A stretch of DNA of 64,000 nt from Hirschia baltica ATCC 49814 (GCF_000023785.1 NC_012982.1:1922001-1986000); one strand, 5' to 3'; positions 1 to 11,159 are shown, numbered from the stretch's first letter. The notes: generated by a model not told the origin, from the sequence alone. Made by a program: numbers and translations.

Positions 1-1099
1 TGAAGTAGACACAAACAGGTCGCAATATGAAGCTCTTTTACAGCGCCTGAAAGAAGTCAGTGTATCGAGTGGGATTGGTACCAATCAAGTGTCAATTGTT
101 GATACTGCTAAAACACCTGTGTTACCATTTAGCCCCAATATACCACGCAACATTCTTCAAGGACTAATCCTAAGTCTTGCCTTGGGAATAGGTCTAGCGT
201 TCTTACTCGACTATATTGATGATACAATAAAAACCCCTGATGATGTTAGACAAAAACTGGGTATCAACACAATTGGTGTTATACCCAAAATGCGCGGCGA
301 CCTTGTTATGGCAGACGCCCTAAAGGACTCTCGGTCTGAAATATCTGAAGCCGTTTTTTCTGCCAAAACGGCACTTCAGTTTACAACGTCACACGGATTG
401 CCTAAATCCATACTCGTCACAGGTTCAAAACCAGCTGAAGGAAAAACAAGTACTTCATTAGGGCTTGCTACAAGTTTTGCTAATTCAGGTCTAACAGTTC
501 TCATTATCGATGCCGACATGAGAAAACCTTCTTTTATCGTCGATTCAAATTCATCTATTGGTTTATCTGGACTCTTAACAGACCCTCAAGGGCGGGTGGA
601 AAGCAGTATCGTACCAAGTGAAGACAATGACAATTTGTTCTTACTACCTGCCGGTATAAGCCCGCCTAATCCCGCGGAATTACTTGCAGGAGGTCGCTTA
701 AATCAAATATTAGAAGATGCTTATTCAGCCTTCGATGTTGTAATTGTTGACTCATCCCCGGTCATGCACTTTGCAGACTCACTCATACTATCTTCAACGT
801 GTGAGGCGACGCTCCTTGTTGTGCAATCAGGGAGCGTTCGTAGTCCTTTGGCCGTATCAACATTGGATAGGCTCGTCGCAAGCAAAGCAAATGTAGTGGG
901 TGTAATTCTGACTAAGTTTAATCAGAAACGCCACGGTTATGGTTATGGTTATGGTTATGGTTATGGTTATGGTTATGGTTATGGTGGTAACGGCAAAAAC
1001 GCTTATGCAAACGCTATTACCGCCGCAACTGAAGATGATAGATCAGATGCAACCAAACGTAGACAAGTAAAAATCTTCTCTACTAAAATTGGCAACTGA
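1..1099 (+). CDS. Polysaccharide-export tyrosine kinase (Wzc/BY-kinase type), 5' end cut off
   Basis: The frame is already open at the first base, so the N-terminal chain-length (Wzz-like) part lies outside the window. What remains is a Pro-rich stretch, a transmembrane helix (ILQGLILSLALGIGLAFLL), the motif around DDTIKTPDDV that precedes BY-kinase domains, then the cytoplasmic kinase: Walker A in TGSKPAEGKTSTS, Walker A' in IIDADMRKPS, Walker B in VVIVDSSPV. The C-terminal tail has eight Gly-Tyr dipeptides; Tyr-rich tails in this family are autophosphorylated and regulate polymer length and export. It precedes an O-antigen ligase-type gene, consistent with a surface-polysaccharide operon. 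Family assignment is firm; the polymer made is unknown. Confidence 0.93.
   Translation, partial: EVDTNRSQYEALLQRLKEVSVSSGIGTNQVSIVDTAKTPVLPFSPNIPRNILQGLILSLALGIGLAFLLDYIDDTIKTPDDVRQKLGINTIGVIPKMRGDLVMADALKDSRSEISEAVFSAKTALQFTTSHGLPKSILVTGSKPAEGKTSTSLGLATSFANSGLTVLIIDADMRKPSFIVDSNSSIGLSGLLTDPQGRVESSIVPSEDNDNLFLLPAGISPPNPAELLAGGRLNQILEDAYSAFDVVIVDSSPVMHFADSLILSSTCEATLLVVQSGSVRSPLAVSTLDRLVASKANVVGVILTKFNQKRHGYGYGYGYGYGYGYGYGGNGKNAYANAITAATEDDRSDATKRRQVKIFSTKIGN
935..982 (+). repeat. Eight perfect tandem copies of hexamer GGTTAT
   Basis: Eight uninterrupted copies of GGTTAT encode (Gly-Tyr)x8 in the tail of the tyrosine kinase. Because the unit is 6 bases, gain or loss of copies would keep the frame and only change the number of phosphorylatable tyrosines. 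All copies use the same codons (GGT, TAT), which suggests recent slippage rather than old selection on the protein alone. Confidence 0.95.
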
Positions 1100-1131
1100 T
1101 ATAGATTCAGTTCTTCGAAAAGAAAACTCAA

Positions 1132-2238
1132 ATGGGCACCATCATTAATATTGCTGTACGTGGAATTTGCCTTTTTTTGTTAACATTGGTCTTCATTGCA
1201 TTGATTGCTAGGCTCTTTGATTTTCCGATAAAAAAAGACGGGTATTACCCTTGCGTTATAAACAGTGTTCATTGTGAAAAAATAACGGCTTTTAAAATCG
1301 CTCCACTCTCTGCCAAACATTTCACTAACACTGCTACGTTTGAAAGCCAACCAGATCAGATAAAGCCATTCCTCGAACACGCATTTACGCTCTCGCCCCG
1401 TGACTTGAGAATAAGGCACAGTCTAGCACAGAATGCGATTCGACTTTCTGATTATAAAACCGCTGTATCTCTAATTAGCGATATTCTACGTTTTGAAATC
1501 GCGGATAGAAACGTTTACTTTGATGCTTTGCATGATTTAGCGATATATCCTGAGTCATATGATGCATTTAAAGACGAAACAAGTTCAGAACCTACACCAA
1601 AATGGATCGCACCCTTTTTAACTCACATTGCTAAAAAAGAAACACCGGCTAGAATTTATCAAATTGCTGGACATTTACCCGAGGGTCGCAAGTTTTATAT
1701 TGAAGATCTCATCCGTAACAAAGATATCGAGCGCGCATTTCTAGCTTGGCAACAATTTTCTTCTCCACAGAAATTAAGCGGCTTTAGTTGGCCGACTGAC
1801 CCAAATTTTAAAACCGTTGATGCAGCCGATCCTTTCGGTTGGAAACTTCATCTCAAAACGACTGAGCAACAAAAAAATGGACTTTATTCCTTTTTTTCTG
1901 GAAAAGGGCGAACACGCTCTGCGCTTCAAATATTACTACTTAGTCCAGGAAATTATACATTTACAAGTCGCATGAGTGGTCATTCTAAAGAAAATGGCGG
2001 GCTTTTTACTTGGAAAATTATTTGTCCTACAAGCAAGTTTGAAGCAGGCAACATAAAAATCAGAGACTTGCAGTCTACCCCAAAAGACTACTCATTTTCA
2101 TTTACAGTACCTGAAACGGAATGTTCTTATCAACACCTTGAGCTATGGGGTGAAGCCGGAGAATACCCAATTATAGCCAGAACATTGGTGGAAAACGTTT
2201 CTCTTATGCTCTCGTCCGACATATCCCAAGAAGGGTAG
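1132..2238 (+). CDS. Unknown membrane-anchored protein of the polysaccharide locus
   Basis: I do not recognise a family. The 368-residue product has one N-terminal transmembrane segment (about residues 7-27) followed by a soluble, probably periplasmic part. Residues of about 85-150 look helical and repeat-like (for example LSPRDLRIRHSLAQNAIRLS), reminiscent of TPR-type helices. The C-terminal half looks beta-rich with three cysteines (IICPTSKF, PETECSYQH). It sits 32 bases after the tyrosine kinase and 7 bases before the O-antigen ligase-like gene, so it is almost certainly in the same operon and may help polymer assembly or export. The function is inferred from context only. Confidence 0.75.
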   Translation: MGTIINIAVRGICLFLLTLVFIALIARLFDFPIKKDGYYPCVINSVHCEKITAFKIAPLSAKHFTNTATFESQPDQIKPFLEHAFTLSPRDLRIRHSLAQNAIRLSDYKTAVSLISDILRFEIADRNVYFDALHDLAIYPESYDAFKDETSSEPTPKWIAPFLTHIAKKETPARIYQIAGHLPEGRKFYIEDLIRNKDIERAFLAWQQFSSPQKLSGFSWPTDPNFKTVDAADPFGWKLHLKTTEQQKNGLYSFFSGKGRTRSALQILLLSPGNYTFTSRMSGHSKENGGLFTWKIICPTSKFEAGNIKIRDLQSTPKDYSFSFTVPETECSYQHLELWGEAGEYPIIARTLVENVSLMLSSDISQEG

Positions 2239-2245
2239 TGAGATT

Positions 2246-3643
2246 ATGATGTTTTCCATTCGAATATTTTCTTCAAAGAACATTTCCCAATTTCTATTGT
2301 GTATGATCCTTGGCTCTTCACTGATTTTGGGTGGTGCAAGCAGATACAATGAAGCCGTCTGTCTCTTTTTATCTTTTATTTCGATACTGACCCTATTTTT
2401 CGTATTGTTAGACAATCGGCTTCCCAAAAGCTCCTTACAATCCAAATTACTCATATTTATGTCATGTTTTTTAGTATTTCTTCTAAGCCTACAAACCATT
2501 CCGTTACCCTATAAAGTTTGGAGCACGCTTCCAGGCAGAGACATTATTCTAACAGGCGTAGACCTACTTGGTCTTAACAGTATTTCTCTGCCTTTATCTC
2601 TGACTCCAAGAGAAACGGTATCGAGTCTATTGTTTACTCTCCCCGTAATTGCTGTTTTTTCCCTTATATCCAAAATGAAAGTAAGTTGTTCTTCGCCGGT
2701 CTTTGTATGGACTATCTCTACCATCGCAGTTTTCTCGGTTTTACTTGGTATTATTCAAATCTTTTCTGGCAAAGAAAGTTTTCTATATTTTCATGAGATT
2801 ACAAATAAAGGTTTTGCGATCGGATTTTTTGCGAACGTGAACCATCAAGCAAGTTTTTTAGTTATGAGCCTACCAATTTTCACAGTGCTTGCCATCAAAC
2901 AACATGAAAGAATGATCGCGCATCGTTCGGATATCGGACAAAATGTAATTGTTTTACTAGTGGGACTACTTATTCTTATAGGCATTATTACGGCTGGCTC
3001 AGTCGCTGGCTATGTCCTCGCAATTCTCAGCCTAAGTGCGAGTTTAATGATATTTTTAGGCCAAAAACGTAAAATGAACCCTATCTATTTTGTTAGCGCA
3101 GTCTGCCTTATTGGCTTTTCACTTAATTCAATACTCACAAGCCCACAGCTAAGTGGCCTTGGACAAACAAGCTTTGGAGACGGTGTGGGCTCTCGTCCCT
3201 ATTTATTTGATAAGACTATCCGAGGGATAAAAGATACTTTTCCAGTAGGCACTGGTCTCGGTTCATTCGAACAAATCATCCCTATTTATGAAAACCCATA
3301 TGAAGTGACTTCAAGATATATGAACCATTCTCACAATGAATATCTTGAATGGACTTTAGAGACAGGTATCCTTTTCCCAATATTCATTACTGTATTCATG
3401 GGCTTTTTTGGAGCTCAACTTGTAAGCATTTGGCGTGCCCCAGCTTCTCACAACGGATTACGGCGCGCAGCCAGTTTGGTTGTCTTTATACCTATACTTC
3501 ATAGTTTAGCTGACTACCCTCTACGTACGCCTGCTTTGGCCGTTTTTACCGCAGCATGTATTGGGCTTATGTTTGTGAACGCTGAAAACAAGAAAACGTC
3601 CAGTAGGGAATTTTCATCACCTCAAAATCACATTGAATTATAA
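2246..3643 (+). CDS. O-antigen ligase / polysaccharide polymerase (Wzy/WaaL superfamily)
   Basis: The 465-residue protein is largely hydrophobic with about ten or more membrane segments. A periplasmic loop between the late helices carries [15 protein letters not shown], the conserved His/Asn/Glu-containing signature of the Wzy_C (O-antigen ligase) family. Such enzymes polymerise lipid-linked repeat units or ligate polymer to an acceptor on the outer face of the inner membrane. It ends the operon begun by the tyrosine kinase; its last bases overlap the 3' end of the convergent fcl by 6 bp. From sequence alone a polymerase cannot be separated from a ligase. Confidence 0.88.
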   Translation: MMFSIRIFSSKNISQFLLCMILGSSLILGGASRYNEAVCLFLSFISILTLFFVLLDNRLPKSSLQSKLLIFMSCFLVFLLSLQTIPLPYKVWSTLPGRDIILTGVDLLGLNSISLPLSLTPRETVSSLLFTLPVIAVFSLISKMKVSCSSPVFVWTISTIAVFSVLLGIIQIFSGKESFLYFHEITNKGFAIGFFANVNHQASFLVMSLPIFTVLAIKQHERMIAHRSDIGQNVIVLLVGLLILIGIITAGSVAGYVLAILSLSASLMIFLGQKRKMNPIYFVSAVCLIGFSLNSILTSPQLSGLGQTSFGDGVGSRPYLFDKTIRGIKDTFPVGTGLGSFEQIIPIYENPYEVTSRYMNHSHNEYLEWTLETGILFPIFITVFMGFFGAQLVSIWRAPASHNGLRRAASLVVFIPILHSLADYPLRTPALAVFTAACIGLMFVNAENKKTSSREFSSPQNHIEL

Positions 3644-4609
3644 CCTCGCATCAGTGTGATTTTCAACAAACCAATGATAAGCATCCTTCAGCCCATCTTC
3701 TAGAGAAATAGAGTAAGACCAACCGAGGTCTTTTAACCTAGAAACATCCATTAATTTACGTGGTGTTCCATCAGGTTTAGTCGCATCAAACTCAAGCTTT
3801 CCTTGGAACCCAGTCACTTTAACAATGGTTTCTGCCAGTTCACGAATAGTGCAATCTACACCTGTACCCACATTGATATGAGATAGCATTGGCTGCGTGT
3901 TCGCGTCATAAGTATCACGATCCAGATTCATAACGTGGATACTTGCTGCTGCCATATCATCCACGTGTAAAAACTCTCGCATGGGCTTACCGCTTCCCCA
4001 TATCGTAACTGTGTCTACACCTTGCTCCACTGCTTCATGAAAGCGGCGCAGAAGTGCGGGAATAACGTGAGAATTTTCTGGGTGAAAATTATCATGTGGC
4101 CCATATAAGTTTGTTGGCATAACGCAGCGATAATCTCGTTGGTACTGACGATTATAGCTTTCGCACAATTTGATACCCGCAATCTTAGCGATCGCATAAG
4201 GCTCATTTGTTGGCTCTAGAGTTCCAGTTAGCAATGCATCTTCTCGCATTGGCTGCTCAGCTAGCTTTGGATAAATACATGATGACCCCAAAAACAGGAG
4301 TTTTTGAACATTATTCTTATGCGCAGCATGAATAATGTTGGCTTCGATCATCAAATTCTCATAGATAAAATCGGCTGGATATTCATTATTCGCGTGAATA
4401 CCCCCAACTTTAGCCGCGGCTAAATAAACTTCACCGATACCTTCGGACTCAAAAAATGCATGAACATCAGCTTGGCTCAGCAGATTCAATTCTGAGCGGG
4501 TCCGGGTAACAATATTATTATACCCTTTAGATTCTAATTGGCGCACAATCGCTGAACCAACCATTCCGCGATGACCAGCAACAAAAACTTTAGCATCTGT
4601 GTTAAACAT
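3638..4609 (-). CDS. fcl: GDP-L-fucose synthase
   Basis: Extended short-chain dehydrogenase/reductase of 323 residues. The NADPH-binding Rossmann motif is GHRGMVGSA near the N-terminus; the catalytic YxxxK is seen in [17 protein letters not shown] supplies the conserved Ser/Cys region. The enzyme epimerises and reduces GDP-4-keto-6-deoxymannose to GDP-L-fucose. It starts 5 bases after the stop of gmd, the preceding enzyme in the pathway, so the two are co-transcribed. Its ATG has no strong Shine-Dalgarno sequence other than GAGAAC at the end of gmd, which suggests translational coupling. It converges on the O-antigen ligase gene, linking fucose to that polysaccharide. Confidence 0.96.
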   Translation of the reverse strand: MFNTDAKVFVAGHRGMVGSAIVRQLESKGYNNIVTRTRSELNLLSQADVHAFFESEGIGEVYLAAAKVGGIHANNEYPADFIYENLMIEANIIHAAHKNNVQKLLFLGSSCIYPKLAEQPMREDALLTGTLEPTNEPYAIAKIAGIKLCESYNRQYQRDYRCVMPTNLYGPHDNFHPENSHVIPALLRRFHEAVEQGVDTVTIWGSGKPMREFLHVDDMAAASIHVMNLDRDTYDANTQPMLSHINVGTGVDCTIRELAETIVKVTGFQGKLEFDATKPDGTPRKLMDVSRLKDLGWSYSISLEDGLKDAYHWFVENHTDARL

Positions 4610-4614
4610 TAGAT

Positions 4615-5733
4615 TTAGTTCTCAACGGCCACTGAAACATCAAAACCATGTTCCTTTAGAATGGAATGACGACGTGCTGCCTCGTGATCTGCTTGGACCA
4701 TCTCTGCACACATTTCCTCAACCGTAATTTCTGGAACCCAACCTAGCTTTTCTTTTGCTTTTGACGGATCTCCAAGAAGTGTTTCCACTTCAGCAGGACG
4801 GAAATAACGTGGATCAATTTGAACAATGACATCACCCTCATTCAACGCCGGCGCTTTATCGCCTTCGATGTGCGTCACTGTCGCTTTTTCCTCGAGCCCC
4901 TTGCCTTCAAAACTAAGTGAAATACCAAGTTCTTTTGCGCTCATTACGATAAACTCACGCACAGAAATTTGTTTACCTGTCGCGATAACAAAATCTTCTG
5001 CTTGATCTTGCTGAAGCATCATCCACTGCATACGCACATAGTCTTTTGCATGGCCCCAATCGCGCAGAGCATCAATATTCCCCATATAGAGACATTTTTC
5101 TAAACCAAGAGCGATATTAGAAAGTCCGCGTGTGATCTTACGCGTTACAAATGTTTCACCACGTCGAGAGCTCTCATGATTAAACAAAATACCGTTGCAT
5201 GCATACATGCCATAGCTCTCACGGTAATTCACTGCGATCCAGTACGCATACATTTTCGCAACAGCATAAGGGCTACGTGGATGAAAGGGCGTTGTTTCTT
5301 TTTGTGGTATTTCCTGCACTTCACCATAAAGCTCAGAAGTTGAAGCCTGATAAAAACGTGTCTTCTTTTCCAAACCAAGGAAACGAATTGCTTCAAGCAA
5401 GCGTAATGTCCCTATCGCATCAACATCTGCTGTATATTCGGGAGCTTCGAACGAAACCGCCACGTGAGATTGAGCACCAAGGTTGTAAACCTCGTCAGGT
5501 TCAACTTCTTTCATGATACGCGTCAAATTGGATGTATCGGTCAAATCACCATAGTGCAATTTAAAGCGCTGATTATCAGTGTGAGGGTCTTGATAAATAT
5601 GATCAACGCGCTGGGTGTTAAAAGAAGATGCACGACGCTTTATCCCGTGGACTTCATAGCCTTTTTCTAACAAAAATTCTGCTAGATAAGACCCATCCTG
5701 CCCTGTAACACCTGTGATTAATGCACGCTTCAT
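4615..5733 (-). CDS. gmd: GDP-mannose 4,6-dehydratase
   Basis: The 372-residue protein begins [19 protein letters not shown], the characteristic Gmd nucleotide-binding motif, followed by [14 protein letters not shown] and the catalytic [10 protein letters not shown] (YxxxK). It converts GDP-D-mannose to GDP-4-keto-6-deoxy-D-mannose, the first committed step toward GDP-L-fucose and related deoxyhexoses. It is the first gene of a gmd-fcl operon. About 205 bases separate its start from tRNA-Val, leaving room for its own promoter. Length and motifs match the family with no irregularity. Confidence 0.97.
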   Translation of the reverse strand: MKRALITGVTGQDGSYLAEFLLEKGYEVHGIKRRASSFNTQRVDHIYQDPHTDNQRFKLHYGDLTDTSNLTRIMKEVEPDEVYNLGAQSHVAVSFEAPEYTADVDAIGTLRLLEAIRFLGLEKKTRFYQASTSELYGEVQEIPQKETTPFHPRSPYAVAKMYAYWIAVNYRESYGMYACNGILFNHESSRRGETFVTRKITRGLSNIALGLEKCLYMGNIDALRDWGHAKDYVRMQWMMLQQDQAEDFVIATGKQISVREFIVMSAKELGISLSFEGKGLEEKATVTHIEGDKAPALNEGDVIVQIDPRYFRPAEVETLLGDPSKAKEKLGWVPEITVEEMCAEMVQADHEAARRHSILKEHGFDVSVAVEN

Positions 5734-5942
5734 TTTGCCCCACCCGTTCTGCGAAAAAACCTATTTTTATAAGTCACGCATGACTAAAATTGTCAAATAG
5801 TCTCACCTTGAAATAGCAGACTTTAATTACAATAAAGCGAACAAAAATAATTAGCGATTGAAACTCACCATGAGGAGCCATATCTTCGATTGTATGATGA
5901 GTATTTCTTGGCTTCTGATTGCGCCAAGACGAGGTTTTCAAA

Positions 5943-6018
5943 TGGTGGGCGGTAACGGTCTCGAACCGCTGACCCTCTCGGTGTAAACGAGATGCTCTAC
6001 CAACTGAGCTAACCGCCC
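5943..6018 (-). tRNA. tRNA-Val, anticodon UAC
   Basis: The reverse complement folds into a full cloverleaf. The acceptor GGGCGGT pairs with ACCGCCC, the D-arm is GCTC/GAGC, the anticodon stem TCTCG/CGAGA encloses the loop TTTACAC (anticodon TAC), and the T-arm is AGCGG TTCGAGA CCGTT. Discriminator A and an encoded CCA follow. A 113-residue open frame covering this region on the same strand is not a gene. Confidence 0.97.
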
Positions 6019-6100
6019 CAGCATTTGAAGAGCCATGAAATATACATATTTCACTAAGACTGCAACGCCTAAAATCAAAAAAATGATAGAAATAGCATAA

Positions 6101-6133
6101 AAAAACCTCCATCAAAATCAGATGGAGGTTTTT
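6101..6133 (-). terminator. Rho-independent terminator of lon, symmetrical
   Basis: A perfect 13-bp inverted repeat (AAAAACCTCCATC / GATGGAGGTTTTT) with a 7-base loop lies 40 bases beyond the lon stop. It has a T-run in the minus direction and also in the plus direction, so it could work both ways, but only lon reads into it directly. Confidence 0.85.
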
Positions 6134-6172
6134 ATCATTTTAGTTTGTATTTAAACCAACCAATTAGCCGCT

Positions 6173-8587
6173 TTAGTGCGGCGAAGGAACGCTTGAACCA
6201 TCCGCTGCTGGCGGTGTACGCCCAAACCCAGCCCGAAGTTGTGCATCATCTGCATCTGTCCAGTCAATTGGCGTAATTGGTCGAGTCAGAGCGCGAGCTA
6301 AAACCTGATCAATTGTAGACACTGGGATAATCTCCAGCCCCTCTTTCACATTGTCAGGTATATCCGCGATGTCTTTTTCATTTTCCTGAGGAATAAGAAC
6401 CGTCTTCACGCCACCACGCAGTGCTGCAAGAAGCTTTTCTTTCAAACCACCAATAGGCAGGACTCGCCCGCGAAGCGTGATTTCACCCGTCATCGCAACA
6501 TCCCTAGATACAGGATTGTTGGTAAGAAGAGAAACGATTGCAGTCGTCATTGCAATACCAGCAGACGGCCCATCCTTAGGCGTCGCACCTTCTGGAACGT
6601 GGACGTGAATATCTGTGTTATTGAAGACTTTCGGACTAATTCCCAAAGACGCAGCACGTGATTTCACCAGTGAATTTGCCGCTGAGATGGATTCTTTCAT
6701 CACATCTTTCAAATTACCGGTCACCGTCACTTTTCCCGGACCAGGCATTTGTACAGCTTCGATCGTGAGAAGATCACCACCAACTTCTGTCCATGCCAGC
6801 CCAGTTACAGCCCCAATTTGGTCATCTAACTCAGACAAACCAAAACGGAATTTACGAACACCCGCATAATTAGCCAGATTGTCCTGCGTAACCGTAACAG
6901 ACAAAGAAACACCTTGAACAATTTCTCGCACAGACTTACGCGCTAGACGGGAAATTTCACGTTCTAAATTACGCACACCTGCTTCGCGAGTGTAATAACG
7001 AACAAGATCTCGAATCGCACCATCCGTCACACTCCATTCACCATCTTTAAGACCATGGTCTTTGACGATTTTTGGAATGAGGTGACGTTTTGCAATCTCT
7101 AATTTCTCATCCTCTGTATATCCAGCGATACGGATAATCTCCATACGATCCAGCAGAGGCTGAGGCATATTTAGAGAGTTTGCCGTCGTCACAAACATGA
7201 TGTCTGATAGATCGTAATCAACTTCCATATAGTGGTCGTTGAAAGTTGAGTTTTGAGCAGGATCTAACACTTCAAGAAGCGCCGCTGATGGATCACCTCT
7301 AAAATCTTGACCAAGCTTATCAATCTCATCAAGCAAGAAGAGCGGGTTACCTGTTTTGGCTTTCTTCAACGATTGAATAATACGTCCCGGCATGGACCCA
7401 ATATAAGTACGTCTGTGCCCGCGTATCTCAGCTTCATCACGCACACCACCAAGGGACACACGTACAAACTCACGCCCTGTCGCTTTGGCAATTGAGGCAC
7501 CTAGGGATGTTTTACCAACCCCGGGAGGACCAACTAGACAAAGAATAGGTCCGCGCAATTTTTTGGTACGGGACTGAACTGCTAAATATTCAAGAATACG
7601 TTCTTTAACTTTGTCTAAGCCGTAGTGATCGCCTTCAAGAACCTCTTCCGCAATAGTCTGATCTGTGTTGATTTCCTTACGCTCACCCCATGGCAAAGCG
7701 ATAACCCAATCAAGATAATTGCGAACAACTGTCGATTCAGCCGACATAGGGCTCATTTGACGTAGTTTTTTCAGCTCAGCAGCCGTTTTAGTTTTAACCT
7801 CTTCGGAAAGCTCCAACGCATTTAGCTTTTCTTCAAGTTCAGCTAATTCATCTTTTTCTTCAGTTTGGTCACCAAGTTCGCGCTGAATAGCTTTCATCTG
7901 TTCATTGAGATAATATTCACGCTGTGTTTTTTCCATCTGGCGCTTCACGCGGTTACGAATTTTACGCTCCATTTGGAGCATGCCAATTTCGCCTTCCATG
8001 AGCGCATAGACTTTTTCCAAGCGCTCAGACACGCTGGCAAGCTCAAGCAATTCCTGTTTCTCAGTGATCTTTATGGAAAGTTGCGCAGATACAGCATCTG
8101 CCAAACGACCTGGGTCTGTGATTTGCGACATATTACTAACAGTATCAGGCGGGATTTTCCTGTTGAGTTTCACATACCCTTCAAACTGTTCGATGACAGT
8201 GCGCATTAACGCAGAGGCTTCACCCTCTTCTTCTTCTACCGGCTCGTCGATTGTCTCAACATTAGCTGTATAATAGTCGCCCTGATCAACAAGTTCACGT
8301 AATTTCGCGCGCTGTTTTCCTTCAACAAGGACCTTCACCGTTCCATCAGGGAGCTTTAAAAGCTGTAAGATCGTCGCGATTGCACCAGTTTCAAATAAAT
8401 CGTCTACAGTAGGATCATCCGTCCCAGCATCACGCTGAGCCACCAACAGAATCTCTCCACCTTCACTGCCGACCTCTTCAAGCGCACGTACAGATTTGTC
8501 ACGTCCAACAAATAGTGGAGCCACCATTTGAGGAAACACAACAATATCGCGCAGAGGTAAGACTGGGAGTGATTTACGTTCTGACAT
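6173..8587 (-). CDS. lon: ATP-dependent protease Lon (endopeptidase La)
   Basis: The 804-residue protein has the N-terminal substrate-binding LON domain (starts [19 protein letters not shown]), a coiled-coil middle region, the AAA+ module (Walker [10 protein letters not shown], Walker B FLLDEIDK), and the C-terminal serine protease with the Ser in DGPSAGIAM and the Lys in GLKEKLLAA forming the Ser-Lys dyad. It degrades damaged and regulatory proteins in the cytoplasm; in alphaproteobacteria these include cell-cycle regulators. The ATG has an AGGAGA site 7 bases upstream. It follows clpX on the same strand, but a 207-base gap suggests separate transcription. Confidence 0.98.
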   Translation of the reverse strand: MSERKSLPVLPLRDIVVFPQMVAPLFVGRDKSVRALEEVGSEGGEILLVAQRDAGTDDPTVDDLFETGAIATILQLLKLPDGTVKVLVEGKQRAKLRELVDQGDYYTANVETIDEPVEEEEGEASALMRTVIEQFEGYVKLNRKIPPDTVSNMSQITDPGRLADAVSAQLSIKITEKQELLELASVSERLEKVYALMEGEIGMLQMERKIRNRVKRQMEKTQREYYLNEQMKAIQRELGDQTEEKDELAELEEKLNALELSEEVKTKTAAELKKLRQMSPMSAESTVVRNYLDWVIALPWGERKEINTDQTIAEEVLEGDHYGLDKVKERILEYLAVQSRTKKLRGPILCLVGPPGVGKTSLGASIAKATGREFVRVSLGGVRDEAEIRGHRRTYIGSMPGRIIQSLKKAKTGNPLFLLDEIDKLGQDFRGDPSAALLEVLDPAQNSTFNDHYMEVDYDLSDIMFVTTANSLNMPQPLLDRMEIIRIAGYTEDEKLEIAKRHLIPKIVKDHGLKDGEWSVTDGAIRDLVRYYTREAGVRNLEREISRLARKSVREIVQGVSLSVTVTQDNLANYAGVRKFRFGLSELDDQIGAVTGLAWTEVGGDLLTIEAVQMPGPGKVTVTGNLKDVMKESISAANSLVKSRAASLGISPKVFNNTDIHVHVPEGATPKDGPSAGIAMTTAIVSLLTNNPVSRDVAMTGEITLRGRVLPIGGLKEKLLAALRGGVKTVLIPQENEKDIADIPDNVKEGLEIIPVSTIDQVLARALTRPITPIDWTDADDAQLRAGFGRTPPAADGSSVPSPH

Positions 8588-8694
8588 TTATTTCTCCTAC
8601 AAGGCACTGAACGATTGCATGATCGGGCTCAGTCCTTGAAATTGTTACTTCTCACTAAAATGTTTCTCCGCGAACGGATCATCATTCCATGTCT

Positions 8695-8740
8695 TAAATG
8701 TGGATGCGTCCGCCACAGGCTTCAACCCATGACGGACGCA
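8695..8740 (-). promoter_or_regulatory. Possible lon promoter (sigma-32-like) overlapping a dyad
   Basis: Between clpX and lon the minus strand reads TTGAAG, 18 bases, ACATTT (8695-8725), which loosely resembles a heat-shock (RpoH) promoter. The spacer carries half of an inverted repeat, TGCGTCCG at 8705-8712 with CGGACGCA at 8733-8740. The dyad lacks a T-run, so it is not an obvious clpX terminator. The promoter match is partial; lon is commonly heat-induced, which is why the match was considered. Confidence 0.25.
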
Positions 8741-8794
8741 TAAAGTTATATAAACACAGTTTTTGCTGCATAAATACGCGTAAATTAGCTTCTA

Positions 8795-10066
8795 TTAAGA
8801 GGCTTCACCGCTCTCTGCTGCTTTTTCTGCATGAACATAAAGAGGCTTCGCGCGCCCCTCAACGACTTCAGCATTAATAACAACTTCTTCGATACCACGT
8901 AGATTTGGCAGTTCGAACATTGTATCGAGCAAAATGCCTTCAAGAATGGAACGAAGCCCACGCGCACCAGTGCGACGTTGGATCGCTTTGTTAGCAACCC
9001 CTGTTAATGCATCATCAGAGAAAGTTAGCTGAACATTCTCCATATCAAACAAGCGTTGATACTGTTTAAGCAAAGCGTTTTTAGGCTGAGTCAAAATCAT
9101 GACCAGTGAATCAGTGTCGAGATCCTCTAGCGTCGCGATCACCGGCAAACGACCGATAAATTCGGGAATAAGACCGAATTTCACAAGATCTTCTGGCTCA
9201 CAATCTTGAAGCACAGCACCAACGCGGCGATCATCTGGGTCTGAAACTGTCGCACCAAACCCTATAGAAGACCCCTGTCCACGATCAGAAATAACTTTAT
9301 CAAGGCCAGCAAACGCTCCACCACAGATAAACAACATGTTCGTTGTATCGACTTGCAGGAATTCTTGCTGGGGGTGTTTACGTCCGCCCTGAGGAGGAAC
9401 AGAAGCAACTGTTCCCTCCATAATTTTCAACAATGCTTGCTGCACACCTTCACCAGACACATCGCGCGTAATCGAAGGATTGTCAGACTTGCGTGAGATT
9501 TTATCGATCTCATCAATGTAGACGATACCGCGTTGAGCGCGCTCTACATTGTAGTCTGATGCTTGAAGAAGCTTAAGAATGATATTTTCAACATCTTCAC
9601 CCACATATCCCGCTTCCGTAAGCGTTGTCGCATCTGCCATTGTAAATGGCACATCGATGATACGGGCCAATGTTTGAGCTAGAAGCGTTTTACCACAACC
9701 AGTAGGCCCAACGAGCAAAATGTTAGATTTGGCAAGTTCTACTTCATTGCCGTTCTTAGATGCGTGGCTCAAACGTTTATAATGGTTGTGCACAGCCACT
9801 GCGAGAACCCGCTTGGCTTGCGCTTGTCCAATAACATAATCGTCTAGAACATCACAAATTTCCTGAGGTGTTGGAACACCTTCAGTTGATTTAACGAGTG
9901 TCGTTTTATTCTCTTCACGGATAATATCCATGCAAAGCTCTACACACTCATCACAAATGAAAACGGTAGGACCCGCAATCAGCTTCTTTACTTCGTGCTG
10001 GCTTTTACCACAGAAGGAGCAATACAATGTGCTCTTACTATCTCCGCCTGATGCGTTCTTGGTCAT
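8795..10066 (-). CDS. clpX: ATP-dependent Clp protease ATP-binding subunit ClpX
   Basis: The product is 423 residues from the chosen start. The N-terminal zinc-binding domain shows CSFCGK and CDECVELC, followed by the AAA+ core with Walker [12 protein letters not shown], Walker B VYIDEIDK and the pore-loop GYVGEDVE. ClpX unfolds tagged or regulatory proteins and feeds them to ClpP. A frame 15 codons longer is open, but the ATG at 10066 has GAGG a few bases upstream and gives the usual family length. It lies downstream of clpP with a gap of about 200 bases, the standard alphaproteobacterial order. Confidence 0.97.
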   Translation of the reverse strand: MTKNASGGDSKSTLYCSFCGKSQHEVKKLIAGPTVFICDECVELCMDIIREENKTTLVKSTEGVPTPQEICDVLDDYVIGQAQAKRVLAVAVHNHYKRLSHASKNGNEVELAKSNILLVGPTGCGKTLLAQTLARIIDVPFTMADATTLTEAGYVGEDVENIILKLLQASDYNVERAQRGIVYIDEIDKISRKSDNPSITRDVSGEGVQQALLKIMEGTVASVPPQGGRKHPQQEFLQVDTTNMLFICGGAFAGLDKVISDRGQGSSIGFGATVSDPDDRRVGAVLQDCEPEDLVKFGLIPEFIGRLPVIATLEDLDTDSLVMILTQPKNALLKQYQRLFDMENVQLTFSDDALTGVANKAIQRRTGARGLRSILEGILLDTMFELPNLRGIEEVVINAEVVEGRAKPLYVHAEKAAESGEAS

Positions 10067-10266
10067 GGACACCTCAACTTGTGGGGCCGCTGACAGATTT
10101 TCTGCCTGCAAAGCGACCCAATACGCTATTTTAGTCTACCTAACGTTTACGAAAGGTTTCTCTCAGCTTTTGAGAGAATAGACCACAGCTTTAACTATTC
10201 GATTAACATAAAACCGAGATTCAAAGCTAAATTATGGCGTCAGTAAAACACAAACGCCTTAAAAAA

Positions 10267-10887
10267 CTATTCCCCAGAAACAGCACGTTTCTCGAATACA
10301 CGATCAATTATGCCAAATTCAACAGCTTGAGCTGAAGTCATAAAGCTATCGCGGTCAAGCTTTTGCTCAATTGCTTCATAGCTTTGACCAGTGTGATTCA
10401 CGTATATATTGTTCAGATTACGTTTTATTTCTAGAATTTCTTCTGCGTGACGCTCAATATCTGATGCCACACCACGGTATCCGCCTGATGGCTGATGAAC
10501 CATGATACGCGCATTCGGCGTCGCGAATCTCATATCTTTCTCACCAGCAGCAAGAAGAAGCGATCCCATGCTTGCTGCCATTCCGATACAGGCAGTTGAA
10601 ACAGGTGCACTGATATACTGCATCGTGTCGTAAATCGCTAAACCAGATGACACAACGCCGCCCGGTGAATTGATATACATTGAAATTTCTTTTTTCGGAT
10701 TTTCGGACTCAAGAAACAAAAGCTGGGCTGTAATCAGCGTCGCCATTCCATCTTCAATAGGACCCGTGACGAAAATGATCCGTTCTTTTAGCAGGCGGGA
10801 AAAGATATCGTAAGCGCGTTCGCCCCGGCTACTTTGCTCCACTACCATGGGCACCAGGTTCATCGCAGTCTCAATTGGGTCGTGCAT
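10267..10887 (-). CDS. clpP: ATP-dependent Clp protease proteolytic subunit ClpP
   Basis: The product is 206 residues. The catalytic Ser is in [14 protein letters not shown], the His in [11 protein letters not shown], and the Asp lies further on in the DRDSFM region. The N-terminus ([16 protein letters not shown]) is typical of alphaproteobacterial ClpP, so the first ATG is kept although no strong ribosome site precedes it. Fourteen subunits form the chamber used with ClpX or ClpA. It is part of the tig-clpP-clpX-lon series; 272 bases separate it from tig, with the tig terminator in between. Confidence 0.97.
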   Translation of the reverse strand: MHDPIETAMNLVPMVVEQSSRGERAYDIFSRLLKERIIFVTGPIEDGMATLITAQLLFLESENPKKEISMYINSPGGVVSSGLAIYDTMQYISAPVSTACIGMAASMGSLLLAAGEKDMRFATPNARIMVHQPSGGYRGVASDIERHAEEILEIKRNLNNIYVNHTGQSYEAIEQKLDRDSFMTSAQAVEFGIIDRVFEKRAVSGE

Positions 10888-10947
10888 AATGTTCGCAGTC
10901 TTTGGCTATGTCGCACCCCTTGGCGCGACTCGTGATATTTAGGCTCA

Positions 10948-10976
10948 ATATTTGGGTTCATGTCGCTTCGCGCAAG
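10948..10976 (-). promoter_or_regulatory. Candidate heat-shock-type promoter upstream of clpP
   Basis: On the minus strand CTTGCGC and CCCAAATAT are separated by 13 bases, about 60 bases upstream of the clpP start. This resembles the enterobacterial RpoH pattern CTTGAAA / CCCCATNT but with mismatches. It is a pattern match only. Confidence 0.25.
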
Positions 10977-11102
10977 ACCTCAAATACGAATTTCTATGAA
11001 TAGAAGGCAGAACTCACCTTAAATTTACACAGAAAAATCATTTAGGTCATAAATTTCCTAACTCTTAATGAGGAAAAGTTGGAAAATATGGGCCATCGAA
11101 GA

Positions 11103-11134
11103 AAAAAGGCCGCTGAATACACAACGGCCTTTTT
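11103..11134 (-). terminator. Terminator of tig
   Basis: The inverted repeat AAAAAGGCCG / CGGCCTTTTT with a 12-base loop ends about 25 bases after the tig stop, with a run of six T in the minus direction. Confidence 0.85.
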
Positions 11135-11159
11135 CCAATTTTATGGCAGATAAAAGAAT

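Noticed and set aside
935-982. CRISPR-like or other intergenic repeat array
   Set aside because: It is a 6-base tandem repeat within a coding frame, without spacers.
5774-6115. A 113-codon minus-strand frame
   Set aside because: It runs through a complete tRNA-Val gene and part of the lon terminator.
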